A DNA stretch of 6,312 nt from Actinomycetes bacterium (GCA_023425615.1 JAFACJ010001115.1:1-6312); one strand, 5' to 3'; positions 1 to 5,680 are shown, counted from the stretch's first letter. Notes: generated by a model from the letters alone, not told the origin. Translations and numbers: made by a program.

Positions 1-177
1 GGCCAGCGCCGCCTCCTCGGCGTGCACCTTCTCATCGGTCTCCCGTGAGTGCCCGCGGGCCAGCTCGCGCCCGTCGGCGCCCACCACCACCGCGCCGACC
101 GAGAAGGCGGTGTCGGACGGGGGGCACCGGCGGGCCAGGTCGCAGGCCAGGGCCAGCCAGGCGAGGTCATCCTTCAT
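1..177 (-). CDS. RibD/cytidine-deaminase-like zinc deaminase, N-terminal part (cut by window edge)
   Basis: Only the first 59 codons are in the window. The protein begins MKDDLAWLALACDLARRC, then has an SVGAVVVGADG strand-turn and a HAEEAAL segment. His52-Ala53-Glu54 is the first zinc-binding and catalytic-glutamate motif of the cytidine deaminase superfamily; the partner PCxxC motif would lie beyond the left edge. The spacing of the VGAVVV strand and the HAE motif resembles the deaminase half of RibD, which deaminates the pyrimidine ring of the early riboflavin intermediate; dCMP or other nucleoside deaminases share this layout. The ATG lies inside the end of the reductase gene (11-bp overlap) and has no strong Shine-Dalgarno sequence, so translation is probably coupled to the reductase. 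The family call is firm. The riboflavin substrate is an inference that rests mainly on the neighbouring RibD-type reductase. Confidence 0.8.
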   Translation of the reverse strand, partial: MKDDLAWLALACDLARRCPPSDTAFSVGAVVVGADGRELARGHSRETDEKVHAEEAALA

Positions 178-856
178 GTGCGTGTCCCATCGTGTAGCGC
201 AGCAGGGCGACCTCCCCGATACTGCGGACCTCGGCCAGCCGCATCGGCCGGGACGGGGTCTGGGGGAAGACGCCCGGGTAGGTGAAGCGCGGCGCGCCGG
301 GGTCGCCGATGAAGAACGGGGCGACCACCAGGTGCAGTTCGTCCACCAGCCCGGAGGTGAGGAAGACGGTGTGGACGGCGCCGCCGCCCTCGACCATGAG
401 CCGGCGCACGCCGCGCGCGGACAGGTCGGCCAGCAGGGCGGGAAGGTCGACGCTCCGGCCCAGGTCGATCACGGTGGCCGCGGAGCCGAGCCGGGCGGCG
501 AGCCCGTCCGCCGTCTCCTCGGTGGTGTAGACGAGCTTGGGCGCGGCACCGGTGGTGAAGAACCGCGACCGCGGGTCCAGGGTGCCGCCGCCGGTCACCG
601 TGATCTTGATGAGGTCCTCGGGCAGCCCGCGGGAGACGCGGTCGATCCGGCGGGACATCGACTTGATCAGCAGCGAGGGGTCGTCCCTGCGGATGGTGTT
701 GGCGCCCACCATGATCGCGTCCATCGTGGCGCGGACGGAGTCCACCCGGTCCAGGTCCGCGGCGTTGGAGAGGGTGAGCCGCGCCTCGGTCAGGTCGTCG
801 ATGTAGCCGTCCAGCGACATGGCGCAGCTCAGCAGCACATAAGGGCGATCACTCAC
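167..856 (-). CDS. RibD C-terminal / dihydrofolate-reductase-like pyrimidine reductase
   Basis: The predicted 229-residue protein matches the RibD_C (DHFR-like) fold throughout. It starts SDRPYVLLSCAMSLDGYIDD (residues 2-21), the usual first strand and SLDG turn. It has MVGANTIRRDDPSLL near residues 49-63, the conserved G-x-N/G-T-x-x-x-DDP block. Near residues 153-175 it has LMVEGGGAVHTVF and LVDELHL, the NADPH-binding glycine motif and helix of the family. In riboflavin synthesis such enzymes use NADPH to reduce the ribosylamino-pyrimidine phosphate to its ribityl form. Length fits a stand-alone reductase (yeast Rib7/archaeal type). The GTG start at 856-854 was chosen because the fold begins directly after it; an upstream ATG at 940 would add residues encoded by the terminator hairpin. 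The stop overlaps the deaminase start. The substrate could instead be a related pterin or an antibiotic precursor, because this superfamily is broad. Confidence 0.82.
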   Translation of the reverse strand: MSDRPYVLLSCAMSLDGYIDDLTEARLTLSNAADLDRVDSVRATMDAIMVGANTIRRDDPSLLIKSMSRRIDRVSRGLPEDLIKITVTGGGTLDPRSRFFTTGAAPKLVYTTEETADGLAARLGSAATVIDLGRSVDLPALLADLSARGVRRLMVEGGGAVHTVFLTSGLVDELHLVVAPFFIGDPGAPRFTYPGVFPQTPSRPMRLAEVRSIGEVALLRYTMGHAHEG

Positions 857-862
857 CGTGCC

Positions 863-868
863 AGGGTA
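863..868 (-). promoter_or_regulatory. Candidate -10 element for a leaderless reductase transcript
   Basis: The minus strand reads TACCCT here, matching the TANNNT -10 pattern of actinobacterial housekeeping promoters. The next 6 bases lead directly to the GTG start at 856, so transcription would begin at or within a base or two of the start codon. The only purine-rich stretch upstream, GGGGGA at 876-871, is about 14 nt from GTG, which is long for a Shine-Dalgarno, so a leaderless mRNA is plausible. No convincing -35 is visible at the right distance. The call rests on a six-base match and position only. Confidence 0.3.
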
Positions 869-885
869 CGTCCCCCGCGGACGGC

Positions 886-927
886 CGGAGGCCCGGTCCC
901 CCACCGCACCAGGGGACCGGGCCTCCG
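886..927 (-). terminator. 16-bp perfect hairpin after the lipase gene, likely terminator
   Basis: Positions 886-901 and 912-927 are perfect reverse complements (16 bp, almost all G-C) around a 10-nt loop. The stem begins 23 nt after the lipase stop codon and ends 29 nt before the reductase start. It therefore sits where a terminator for the lipase transcript (or the whole LAL-lipase unit) would be. No T-run follows on the minus strand, which is common for actinobacterial terminators but leaves efficiency uncertain. The stem is also palindromic DNA and could block read-through in either direction. Confidence 0.7.
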
Positions 928-950
928 CACCAGCCGTCACACGGCCGCCG

Positions 951-1616
951 TCAGGTCGCCAGGAACGACCGGATCGCGGTGAGGACGGAGGTGTCGGTCA
1001 GGAAGCCGATGTGCGTCTGGCAGGCCACCAGGTTGTTGGTGGCGCCGCTCAGCGCGGTGCTGGTGTAGGGGATGATGATCCCGTCGCAGGGCGAGTACCA
1101 GGTGGCGTACTTGGTGGCTCCGGGTGTCTCGTCTCCCGCGGAGAGCGTGTTGATGAACGACGACCCGGGATACATCTGCTGGCACGTCACGTAGATCAGG
1201 CACGCGCCGGCATAGGTGGTGCCGTGGTTGGCGCCCGCGATCGAGGCGAGGTGGCGCGTCTTGGCGGCGCCGCCGAGCTGCTTGAGGTACCAGAGGCTGA
1301 CGAGGCCGCCCATCGAGTGGTTGACGATGTCGACCTGGGAGGCGCCGGTCCGGGCGCGGACGTTGTCCACGAACGTCGCCAGGCCCTGGGCGTTGGTCCG
1401 GTTGTCGCCGTAGGAGTTGTACTCGTAGGCGAACAGCTCGGAGCTGCTGTAGCCGCCGGCGCGGAAGAGCGACATGGCCGTCGTCCAGTTGGAGGCACTG
1501 CCGGTGTAGCCGTGGACGAAGACCACCGGGGTGCGTGCCGCGTGGGCGGCCGGGACGGAGAAGGATGCCAGAACGGCCGCCAGCGCGGCCATCAGGACAC
1601 CGATTCTGCGGAGCAT
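951..1616 (-). CDS. Secreted lipase/esterase, Lipase_2-like (Bacillus LipA type)
   Basis: This 221-residue alpha/beta hydrolase is exported. Residues 1-26 form a Sec signal peptide: basic MLRR, a hydrophobic core, and an AHA cleavage site before Ala27, leaving about 195 mature residues. The mature protein opens with VVFVHGYTG (residues 31-39), the oxyanion-hole strand. The nucleophile elbow is NHSMGG with Ser101. By comparison with Bacillus subtilis LipA the triad is completed by Asp178 (SPCDGII) and His202 (QTHIGFL). The small lidless size also fits that group. Cys139, Cys145, Cys177 and Cys199 could form two disulfides, which would suit an extracellular enzyme. The likely reaction is hydrolysis of short- or medium-chain acyl esters; the substrate cannot be told from sequence. 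The ATG has an ideal AGGAGG upstream. The gene follows the LAL regulator by 121 bp on the same strand and is closed by a hairpin, so that regulator may control it. Confidence 0.9.
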   Translation of the reverse strand: MLRRIGVLMAALAAVLASFSVPAAHAARTPVVFVHGYTGSASNWTTAMSLFRAGGYSSSELFAYEYNSYGDNRTNAQGLATFVDNVRARTGASQVDIVNHSMGGLVSLWYLKQLGGAAKTRHLASIAGANHGTTYAGACLIYVTCQQMYPGSSFINTLSAGDETPGATKYATWYSPCDGIIIPYTSTALSGATNNLVACQTHIGFLTDTSVLTAIRSFLAT

Positions 1617-1620
1617 TTCT

Positions 1621-1626
1621 CCTCCT
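1621..1626 (-). promoter_or_regulatory. Ribosome binding site of the lipase gene
   Basis: The minus strand reads AGGAGG, a perfect Shine-Dalgarno, 4 nt before the ATG at 1616 (continuing as AGGAGGAGAA). It fixes the start that gives a complete signal peptide. Confidence 0.8.
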
Positions 1627-1648
1627 GTGGGGTGGGGGTATCCGCAGT

Positions 1649-1662
1649 CTCCGTAATCGGAG
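1649..1662. repeat. Small inverted repeat upstream of the lipase
   Basis: CTCCG-TAAT-CGGAG is a 5-bp inverted repeat with a 4-base AT-rich centre, 33 bp upstream of the lipase ATG. It lies in the 121-bp gap between the LAL stop and the lipase start (1617-1737), where a lipase promoter or operator would be. The same gap holds a direct repeat of CACCGGCC (1684-1691 and 1697-1704). No convincing -35/-10 pair or terminator was seen there, so co-transcription with the LAL gene is possible. Confidence 0.3.
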
Positions 1663-1737
1663 GAGAACGCACATCGGCGAAATCACCGGCCCCGTGCACC
1701 GGCCTTTTGGGGCGGTCCACATCCCGGAGGCCCCCGT

Positions 1738-4296
1738 TCAGGCGAAGAACCTGACCAGTTCGACCCGGGAACGCACACCGAGCCGGGTGAAGACGTTACG
1801 CAGGTGGTGCTCGACGGTGCGGGGGCTGAGCACCAGATGGGCGGCTATCTCGCGGTTGGTGGCTCCTTCGGCCGCCAGACGGGCGATCTGCTGCTGCTGG
1901 GCGGTCAGTTCGACGGCCGGTTCGGCTCCCTCGGGTCCGGTGCAGCTCTCCCCCGCCGCGCGCAGTTCCGCACGGGCCCGTCCGGCCCAGCCTCCGGCGT
2001 CGTAATGCCGGAACGCGTGCAGTGCCTGCCTCAGATGGACGCGGGCGTCGCTGGGCCGCCTCGCCCTCCTCAGCCAGGACCCGTACAGCAGTTGGGTGCG
2101 GGCCAGTTCGAACGGGGAGCCGCCCAGCCGGTGCAGGCTCAGCGCGGCGGTGAAGTGCTTTTCGGCGTCCCCGTCCGCCAGCAGCGCGTGGCAGCGCCGG
2201 GAAAGCGCGAGCCGAGCGGGGTTGTCGGTGGTCTCGGCCCACTTGTCGAACAGGTGCAGCGCCCGTACCGCGGCATCGCGTCTGCCGGAATGCACCGCGG
2301 CCTCGACGTACAGCGGTGTCGTCATCACCCGCACGACCGGATGGACGGTCATCACCTCCAGTCTCGCGGCGGCTTCCACGGGACGGTCTTCGATGAGGTC
2401 CAGCACGGCCCTGGCCCAGGTGATGAACGCTTCGGGACGGCTGAGGCCGCGTGCCGAGGCCGTCTTGGCGGCCTCGTCCGCGTGTCGTTCGGTGTTCTCC
2501 CTGTCTCCGCGCAGGGCTGAGAGCAGCGCGAGCACCGAAAGGTGGTCGACGGCCACGTTGCCTTGGCCCACCGCCCGTGCCAATGCCAGGCCCTCCAGTG
2601 AGGAGGCTCTCGCTTCGGCGAAACGGCCACGCCATACATCGGCTTGGGCGAGCAGGTGCAAGGCGGCGGGACGCAGTGTGGCGTATCCACCGTGCGCAGC
2701 GCGTACCGCACGGCTCGCCAGCTCGTAGGAGGCGGTGTCATCTCCGAGCAGTGAGGCGGCAGTGGCCGCCCAGAAGTGGTCGAGGCAGTTCACGGGAAGA
2801 GTGAGCAGCTTGCGCAACGGGGTCGTGAAGTCGCCGTTGACGAAGGCCGCTGATGTGCCTGCGAAGTGCAAGGCCAGCAGTTCCGGACCCGAAGCGTCCT
2901 CCGCTTGGGCCGCCAATTCCAGGTAGCCGAGGATGTCTCCGGCCAGGAAGGCCGCCTCTCCCGCGCGGGCGAGGGCGTCCAGGCGCTGCTGCGGGGGCAG
3001 AAGGTCGGCGGCGGTCTGGAAGCAGGCGCGGGCGCGGCCGGGCAGTCCGTCGAACAGCTCGATCTCGCCCAGCAGGAGTTCGGCTTCGCCTGGCGGGACG
3101 GCTGGGTCGGCCTGCACCCGCCGGATCAGGCCGCGTGCCCGTGCCGGATCCCCCGAATGCCAGAAGGCCCCCGCCGCACCGAGGAGATCGGCCGGATCCC
3201 CGGAGAGTTCAGCGGCACGGGTCCACAGCCGAGCCGCTTCGGCGGGTTCTGCTCCCGCGGCCACGGCACGGAGGTCGGCGGCGTCTCCGGAACGGCTGGT
3301 GACTGCCGTACGGTGCCAGATGCGGCGGCTTCTTTGATCGGGACGGTCCAGGACACCGGCCAGCAGGCAGTGCGCCGTCCGTTTCTCGACGAGCGGGGCG
3401 TCGGCGTACAGGACGCTGCGGACCAGAAGGCTGGGGACCGTGACATGGTCTCCGTCGACGGCGAGCAGCCCCCAGGCGCGTGCGGGTTCCAGTTCCGCGA
3501 GGTCCAGCCCGACCGAGGCCGCGGCACGTCCGAGTGTGACGGTGTCCAGACGGTCGTCCACCACCGCGAGCAGAAGCAGCAGACGCGCGGTCTCCGACAG
3601 GCGGAAGAAGCGGCGTCGGTACATGGCGCGTAGTTCGCTGGTCGCTGGCAGTGTGGGGGGAGGAGGTTCGGTTCCCGAAAGCTGTCCGGGAGTCAGGGAA
3701 CGGCCTAGTTCGAGCAGGGCACGCGGATTGCCTCCGGCCAGTTCCACGAGGACCGATTCCAGTTCACCGGGGATGTCCGGGGCGCACTCGCGTAGGACCC
3801 GGCGGCTCGTCTCGTCGCTCAACGGCGGCAATGACAGTGACGGTATGGCCGCGAGACGGTCGCGTTCGGGCGTCAGGATGTGCTCGTTGTGCGCGGCGAA
3901 CAGCATGAGGATCGGTTCGCCGTCCACTCTGCGGGCGGCGTAGGCGAGCGCGTCGAGGGACTCGCGGTCGAGCCAGTGCGCGTCATCTGCGATGCACAGC
4001 ACCGGACGGTCCTGCGCCAGCTCGGTCAGAGAGCGGCGTACCGCGCACGGATCGTCCGGCGTCCCCGGCAGGATCCTGCCGACTCCCGCTCCGGCGATGC
4101 CCGCCTCGGCGCGGACTCCGGGGACGCTGAGCACCCGGAATCCGGTGGAGGCCCGGCGCGCCGCCCAGCGCAGCAGGGTGCTGCGGCCGAGCCCGGGCCC
4201 GCTCCGGACGGCGAGCGCGCCTCCCCTTCCCGTCCTGGCCCTCATCACCAGTTCGTCCAGCAGATCCAGTTCCCGATCACGCCCATGGACGGCCAT
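1738..4296 (-). CDS. LAL-type LuxR-family transcriptional regulator (large ATP-binding, MalT-like)
   Basis: This 852-residue cytoplasmic DNA-binding regulator shows the LAL layout. An N-terminal AAA/STAND-type ATPase domain begins VHGRDREL. A P-loop-like segment SGPGLGRST lies at residues 32-40 and a Walker B segment PVLCIADDAHWLD at 98-110. A long alanine- and leucine-rich helical middle (about 340-780) resembles the TPR-like superhelix of MalT. A C-terminal LuxR HTH occupies about 795-852, with LTAQQQQIARL, TNREIAAHL and recognition helix SPRTVEHHLRNVF. The P-loop lacks the conserved Lys (Arg38) and the first Gly (Ser32), so ATP binding or hydrolysis may be altered, while the Walker B aspartates 104-105 are intact. 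Family members usually activate adjacent genes, and the lipase directly downstream on the same strand is the obvious candidate target. GGGGAGGTG, 6 nt from the ATG, supports this start. Codon use is less GC-biased than in sbcD. The inducer is unknown. Confidence 0.92.
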   Translation of the reverse strand: MAVHGRDRELDLLDELVMRARTGRGGALAVRSGPGLGRSTLLRWAARRASTGFRVLSVPGVRAEAGIAGAGVGRILPGTPDDPCAVRRSLTELAQDRPVLCIADDAHWLDRESLDALAYAARRVDGEPILMLFAAHNEHILTPERDRLAAIPSLSLPPLSDETSRRVLRECAPDIPGELESVLVELAGGNPRALLELGRSLTPGQLSGTEPPPPTLPATSELRAMYRRRFFRLSETARLLLLLAVVDDRLDTVTLGRAAASVGLDLAELEPARAWGLLAVDGDHVTVPSLLVRSVLYADAPLVEKRTAHCLLAGVLDRPDQRSRRIWHRTAVTSRSGDAADLRAVAAGAEPAEAARLWTRAAELSGDPADLLGAAGAFWHSGDPARARGLIRRVQADPAVPPGEAELLLGEIELFDGLPGRARACFQTAADLLPPQQRLDALARAGEAAFLAGDILGYLELAAQAEDASGPELLALHFAGTSAAFVNGDFTTPLRKLLTLPVNCLDHFWAATAASLLGDDTASYELASRAVRAAHGGYATLRPAALHLLAQADVWRGRFAEARASSLEGLALARAVGQGNVAVDHLSVLALLSALRGDRENTERHADEAAKTASARGLSRPEAFITWARAVLDLIEDRPVEAAARLEVMTVHPVVRVMTTPLYVEAAVHSGRRDAAVRALHLFDKWAETTDNPARLALSRRCHALLADGDAEKHFTAALSLHRLGGSPFELARTQLLYGSWLRRARRPSDARVHLRQALHAFRHYDAGGWAGRARAELRAAGESCTGPEGAEPAVELTAQQQQIARLAAEGATNREIAAHLVLSPRTVEHHLRNVFTRLGVRSRVELVRFFA

Positions 4297-4300
4297 CGCG

Positions 4301-4309
4301 CACCTCCCC
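4301..4309 (-). promoter_or_regulatory. Ribosome binding site of the LAL regulator
   Basis: The minus strand reads GGGGAGGTG; its GGAGG core ends 6 nt before the ATG at 4296. It supports the start that retains the whole GRDREL motif opening the ATPase domain. Confidence 0.75.
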
Positions 4310-4332
4310 GGAGCCGGCGCTCACTACAACAC

Positions 4333-4350
4333 GGACCGGGCCGCCGGTCC
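4333..4350 (-). repeat. 7-bp hairpin in the presumed leader of the LAL gene
   Basis: GGACCGG-GCCG-CCGGTCC is a perfect 7-bp stem with a 4-nt loop, 36 bp upstream of the LAL start codon. On the minus-strand transcript it would fold just before the ribosome binding site. It may be an operator palindrome, an mRNA structure, or chance in GC-rich DNA. Confidence 0.4.
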
Positions 4351-4377
4351 AGAGTCCGGGCGCGGCCTGGTGCCCTT

Positions 4378-4422
4378 GCACAAGCCGGGTGAGGGAGTGA
4401 CTGTGCCGCCGCACAAGGGTGA
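4378..4422. repeat. Imperfect direct repeat GCACAAG...GGGTGA in the divergent intergenic region
   Basis: GCACAAGCCGGGTGA at 4378-4392 recurs as GCACAAGGGTGA at 4411-4422; the copies differ by a 3-bp gap. Their starts are 33 bp apart, close to three helical turns, so two bound proteins would lie on the same DNA face. CCCTTG (4373-4378) and CAAGGG (4414-4419) also form an inverted pair. The repeats lie 82-126 bp upstream of the LAL start and 86-130 bp upstream of sbcD. They are a candidate operator, possibly for the LAL protein itself; this is inference from position. Confidence 0.35.
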
Positions 4423-4433
4423 TCCATACCAAT

Positions 4434-4483
4434 CCAGTGTCAGTGGTGCTCCGGAGGCGTTGCAGGACGCGAATTGTCAGTGG
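4434..4483. repeat. Imperfect palindrome and repeated TGTCAGTGG upstream of sbcD
   Basis: CCAGTGTCAGTGG (4434-4446) is a 13-bp palindrome with one mismatched pair. Part of it, TGTCAGTGG (4438-4446), occurs again exactly at 4475-4483, 37 bp later and 25 bp before the sbcD ATG. The second copy lies close to where an sbcD promoter should be. It may be a binding site, but the elements are short. Confidence 0.3.
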
Positions 4484-4491
4484 GGGATGCT

Positions 4492-4497
4492 TAGGGT
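4492..4497 (+). promoter_or_regulatory. Candidate -10 element of sbcD
   Basis: TAGGGT fits the actinobacterial -10 consensus (TANNNT, often TAGRRT) and ends 10 bases before the sbcD ATG at 4508. Transcription would then start about 0-4 nt before the start codon, giving a leaderless or nearly leaderless mRNA. That would explain why no good Shine-Dalgarno precedes this ATG. A TTGTCA at 4474-4479 looks like a -35 but is only 12 bp away, too close to pair with it normally. Confidence 0.35.
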
Positions 4498-4507
4498 CTT
4501 GATTGCC

Positions 4508-5680
4508 ATGAGACTTCTGCACACCTCCGACTGGCACCTGGGCCGCTCCTTCCACCGGGAGGACCTCCTGGGCGCGCAGGCCGCGTTCGCCGACCACCTG
4601 CTGGAGACGGTGAGGGACGAGCGGGTCGACTGCGTCCTGGTCTCCGGTGACGTCTACGACCGCGCCCTGCCCCCCGTCGACGCCGTCCGGTTGTACGACG
4701 AGACACTGCGGCGGCTCGCCGCGGTCACACGGGTCGTGCTCATCTCCGGCAACCACGACTCCGCGGTCCGGCTCGGCGTCGGGTCCGGGCTGCTCGACCT
4801 GGCCGGCGTGTACGTGCGGACGTCGCCGGAATCGGTGGGCGAGCCGGTCGTGCTGGGCGATGTGGCGATCTACCCCATCCCCTACCTGGAGCCGGACTTC
4901 GTACGCGGCAAGTGGGACCTGCGCGAGCGTTCGCACGCCGCCGCGCTCTCCGAGGCGATGCGCCGGATCGCCTCGGACAGGACGCCCGGGGCTCGGGTGG
5001 TGCTGGCGCACGCGTTCGTCACGTCCGGGAACGCCGAGCCCGTCGTCAGCGAGAGCGAGCGCAACATCGCCGTCGGCGGGGTGGAGATGGTGCCGGTGCG
5101 CGTGTTCGACGGTGTCGCCTACACGGCTCTCGGGCATCTGCACGGACGCCAGCAGGTCAGCGAGCGCGTCCGGTACTCCGGTTCGCCGCTCGCCTACTCC
5201 TTCTCCGAGGAGCATCAGGTGAAGGGCTCGTGGCTGGTCGACGTGGACGCCGGCGGGCTGCGGGACGCCGCGTTCGTCGAGGCGCCCGTGCCACGGCCGA
5301 TCGCGCGGGTGCGCGGCACGCTCGCCGACCTGCTGTCCGATCCCCGCTACGACTACTTCACCAAGCACTGGCTGAAGGTGACGCTGACCGACGCCAAGCG
5401 CCCGGCCGGGGCGATGGAACGGCTGAGGGCGCGGTTCCCGCACGCGCTGGTGCTGGGTTTCGAGCCCTCCGCCGTGACGGAGGGCGAACGCTCCTGGGCC
5501 GAGCGCGTCAAGGAGCGCTCCGGCGTCGACCTGGCCTGCGACTTCCTGGCCGAGGTCGGCGGCGAGGACGCCGCGCCCGAGGAACGCGCCCTGCTGGAGG
5601 ACGCGTTCACCCACTGCCGTCAAGAGGAGCGCGCCCGCGTCCCCGCGCCGCGCGCCGGAGACAGGAGGACGCCGCGATGA
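4508..5680 (+). CDS. sbcD: SbcD, Mre11-like nuclease subunit of SbcCD
   Basis: This 390-residue protein is close in length to E. coli SbcD. It carries the full set of calcineurin-like phosphoesterase motifs that bind two metal ions: Asp8-Trp-His10 in TSDWHLG, Asp48 in SGDVYD, Asn82-His83-Asp84 in ISGNHD, His168 in LAHAF, and His210-x-His212 in GHLHG. The C-terminal part (from about 265) is the less conserved capping region. With SbcC it forms an ATP-dependent double-strand exonuclease and hairpin-opening endonuclease that processes blocked ends, palindromes and stalled forks. The start MRLLHTSDWHLG matches the conserved family start. An ATG seven codons upstream (4487) lacks a better ribosome site and would add a nonconserved MLRVLIA. 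The stop overlaps the sbcC start in ATGA. The gene is divergent from the LAL gene, and a functional link between them is unlikely. Confidence 0.96.
   Translation: MRLLHTSDWHLGRSFHREDLLGAQAAFADHLLETVRDERVDCVLVSGDVYDRALPPVDAVRLYDETLRRLAAVTRVVLISGNHDSAVRLGVGSGLLDLAGVYVRTSPESVGEPVVLGDVAIYPIPYLEPDFVRGKWDLRERSHAAALSEAMRRIASDRTPGARVVLAHAFVTSGNAEPVVSESERNIAVGGVEMVPVRVFDGVAYTALGHLHGRQQVSERVRYSGSPLAYSFSEEHQVKGSWLVDVDAGGLRDAAFVEAPVPRPIARVRGTLADLLSDPRYDYFTKHWLKVTLTDAKRPAGAMERLRARFPHALVLGFEPSAVTEGERSWAERVKERSGVDLACDFLAEVGGEDAAPEERALLEDAFTHCRQEERARVPAPRAGDRRTPR
5663..5668 (+). promoter_or_regulatory. Ribosome binding site of sbcC inside the end of sbcD
   Basis: AGGAGG lies within the last codons of sbcD, 8 nt before the sbcC ATG at 5677. 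With the ATGA overlap it indicates coupled translation of the two subunits. Confidence 0.8.

Noticed and set aside
857..940. A longer reductase starting at the ATG at 940.
   Set aside because: The added 28 residues are encoded mostly by the terminator hairpin and lack similarity to RibD_C proteins. The GTG at 856 sits right at the domain start.
110..982. A 290-codon plus-strand open frame antisense to the deaminase and reductase genes.
   Set aside because: It shows no motifs, and both minus-strand genes have clear family signatures.
1605..1616. Arg-Arg near the lipase N-terminus as a Tat export signal.
   Set aside because: MLRRIG lacks the SRRxFLK-type pattern; the short basic start and hydrophobic core fit ordinary Sec export.
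858..1754. A 298-codon plus-strand open frame antisense to the lipase.
   Set aside because: Its composition is typical of a shadow frame, while the opposite strand has a signal peptide, a full catalytic triad and a perfect ribosome site.
1738..4296. Possible TTA codon (bldA-type control) in the LAL gene, from a TAA on the plus strand at 2003-2005.
   Set aside because: It is out of frame: it spans a CAT-TAC junction (His-Tyr). I found no in-frame TTA there or in the other genes by eye.
4449..4456. CTCCGGAG palindrome in the intergenic region.
   Set aside because: An 8-bp GC-rich palindrome is expected by chance at this composition, and nothing else marks it.
3992..4507. A long open frame in phase with sbcD extends about 172 codons upstream, into the LAL gene on the opposite strand.
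   Set aside because: The extension is low-complexity antisense of the LAL coding region with no family similarity. SbcD homologues begin at MRLLHTSDWHLG, so the open frame only reflects a lack of stops in GC-rich DNA.
4277..5623. A 448-codon minus-strand open frame antisense to sbcD.
   Set aside because: It is the complement of a clearly conserved nuclease gene. Its translation is Arg/Gly/His/Val-rich with no recognisable motif, typical of a shadow frame.
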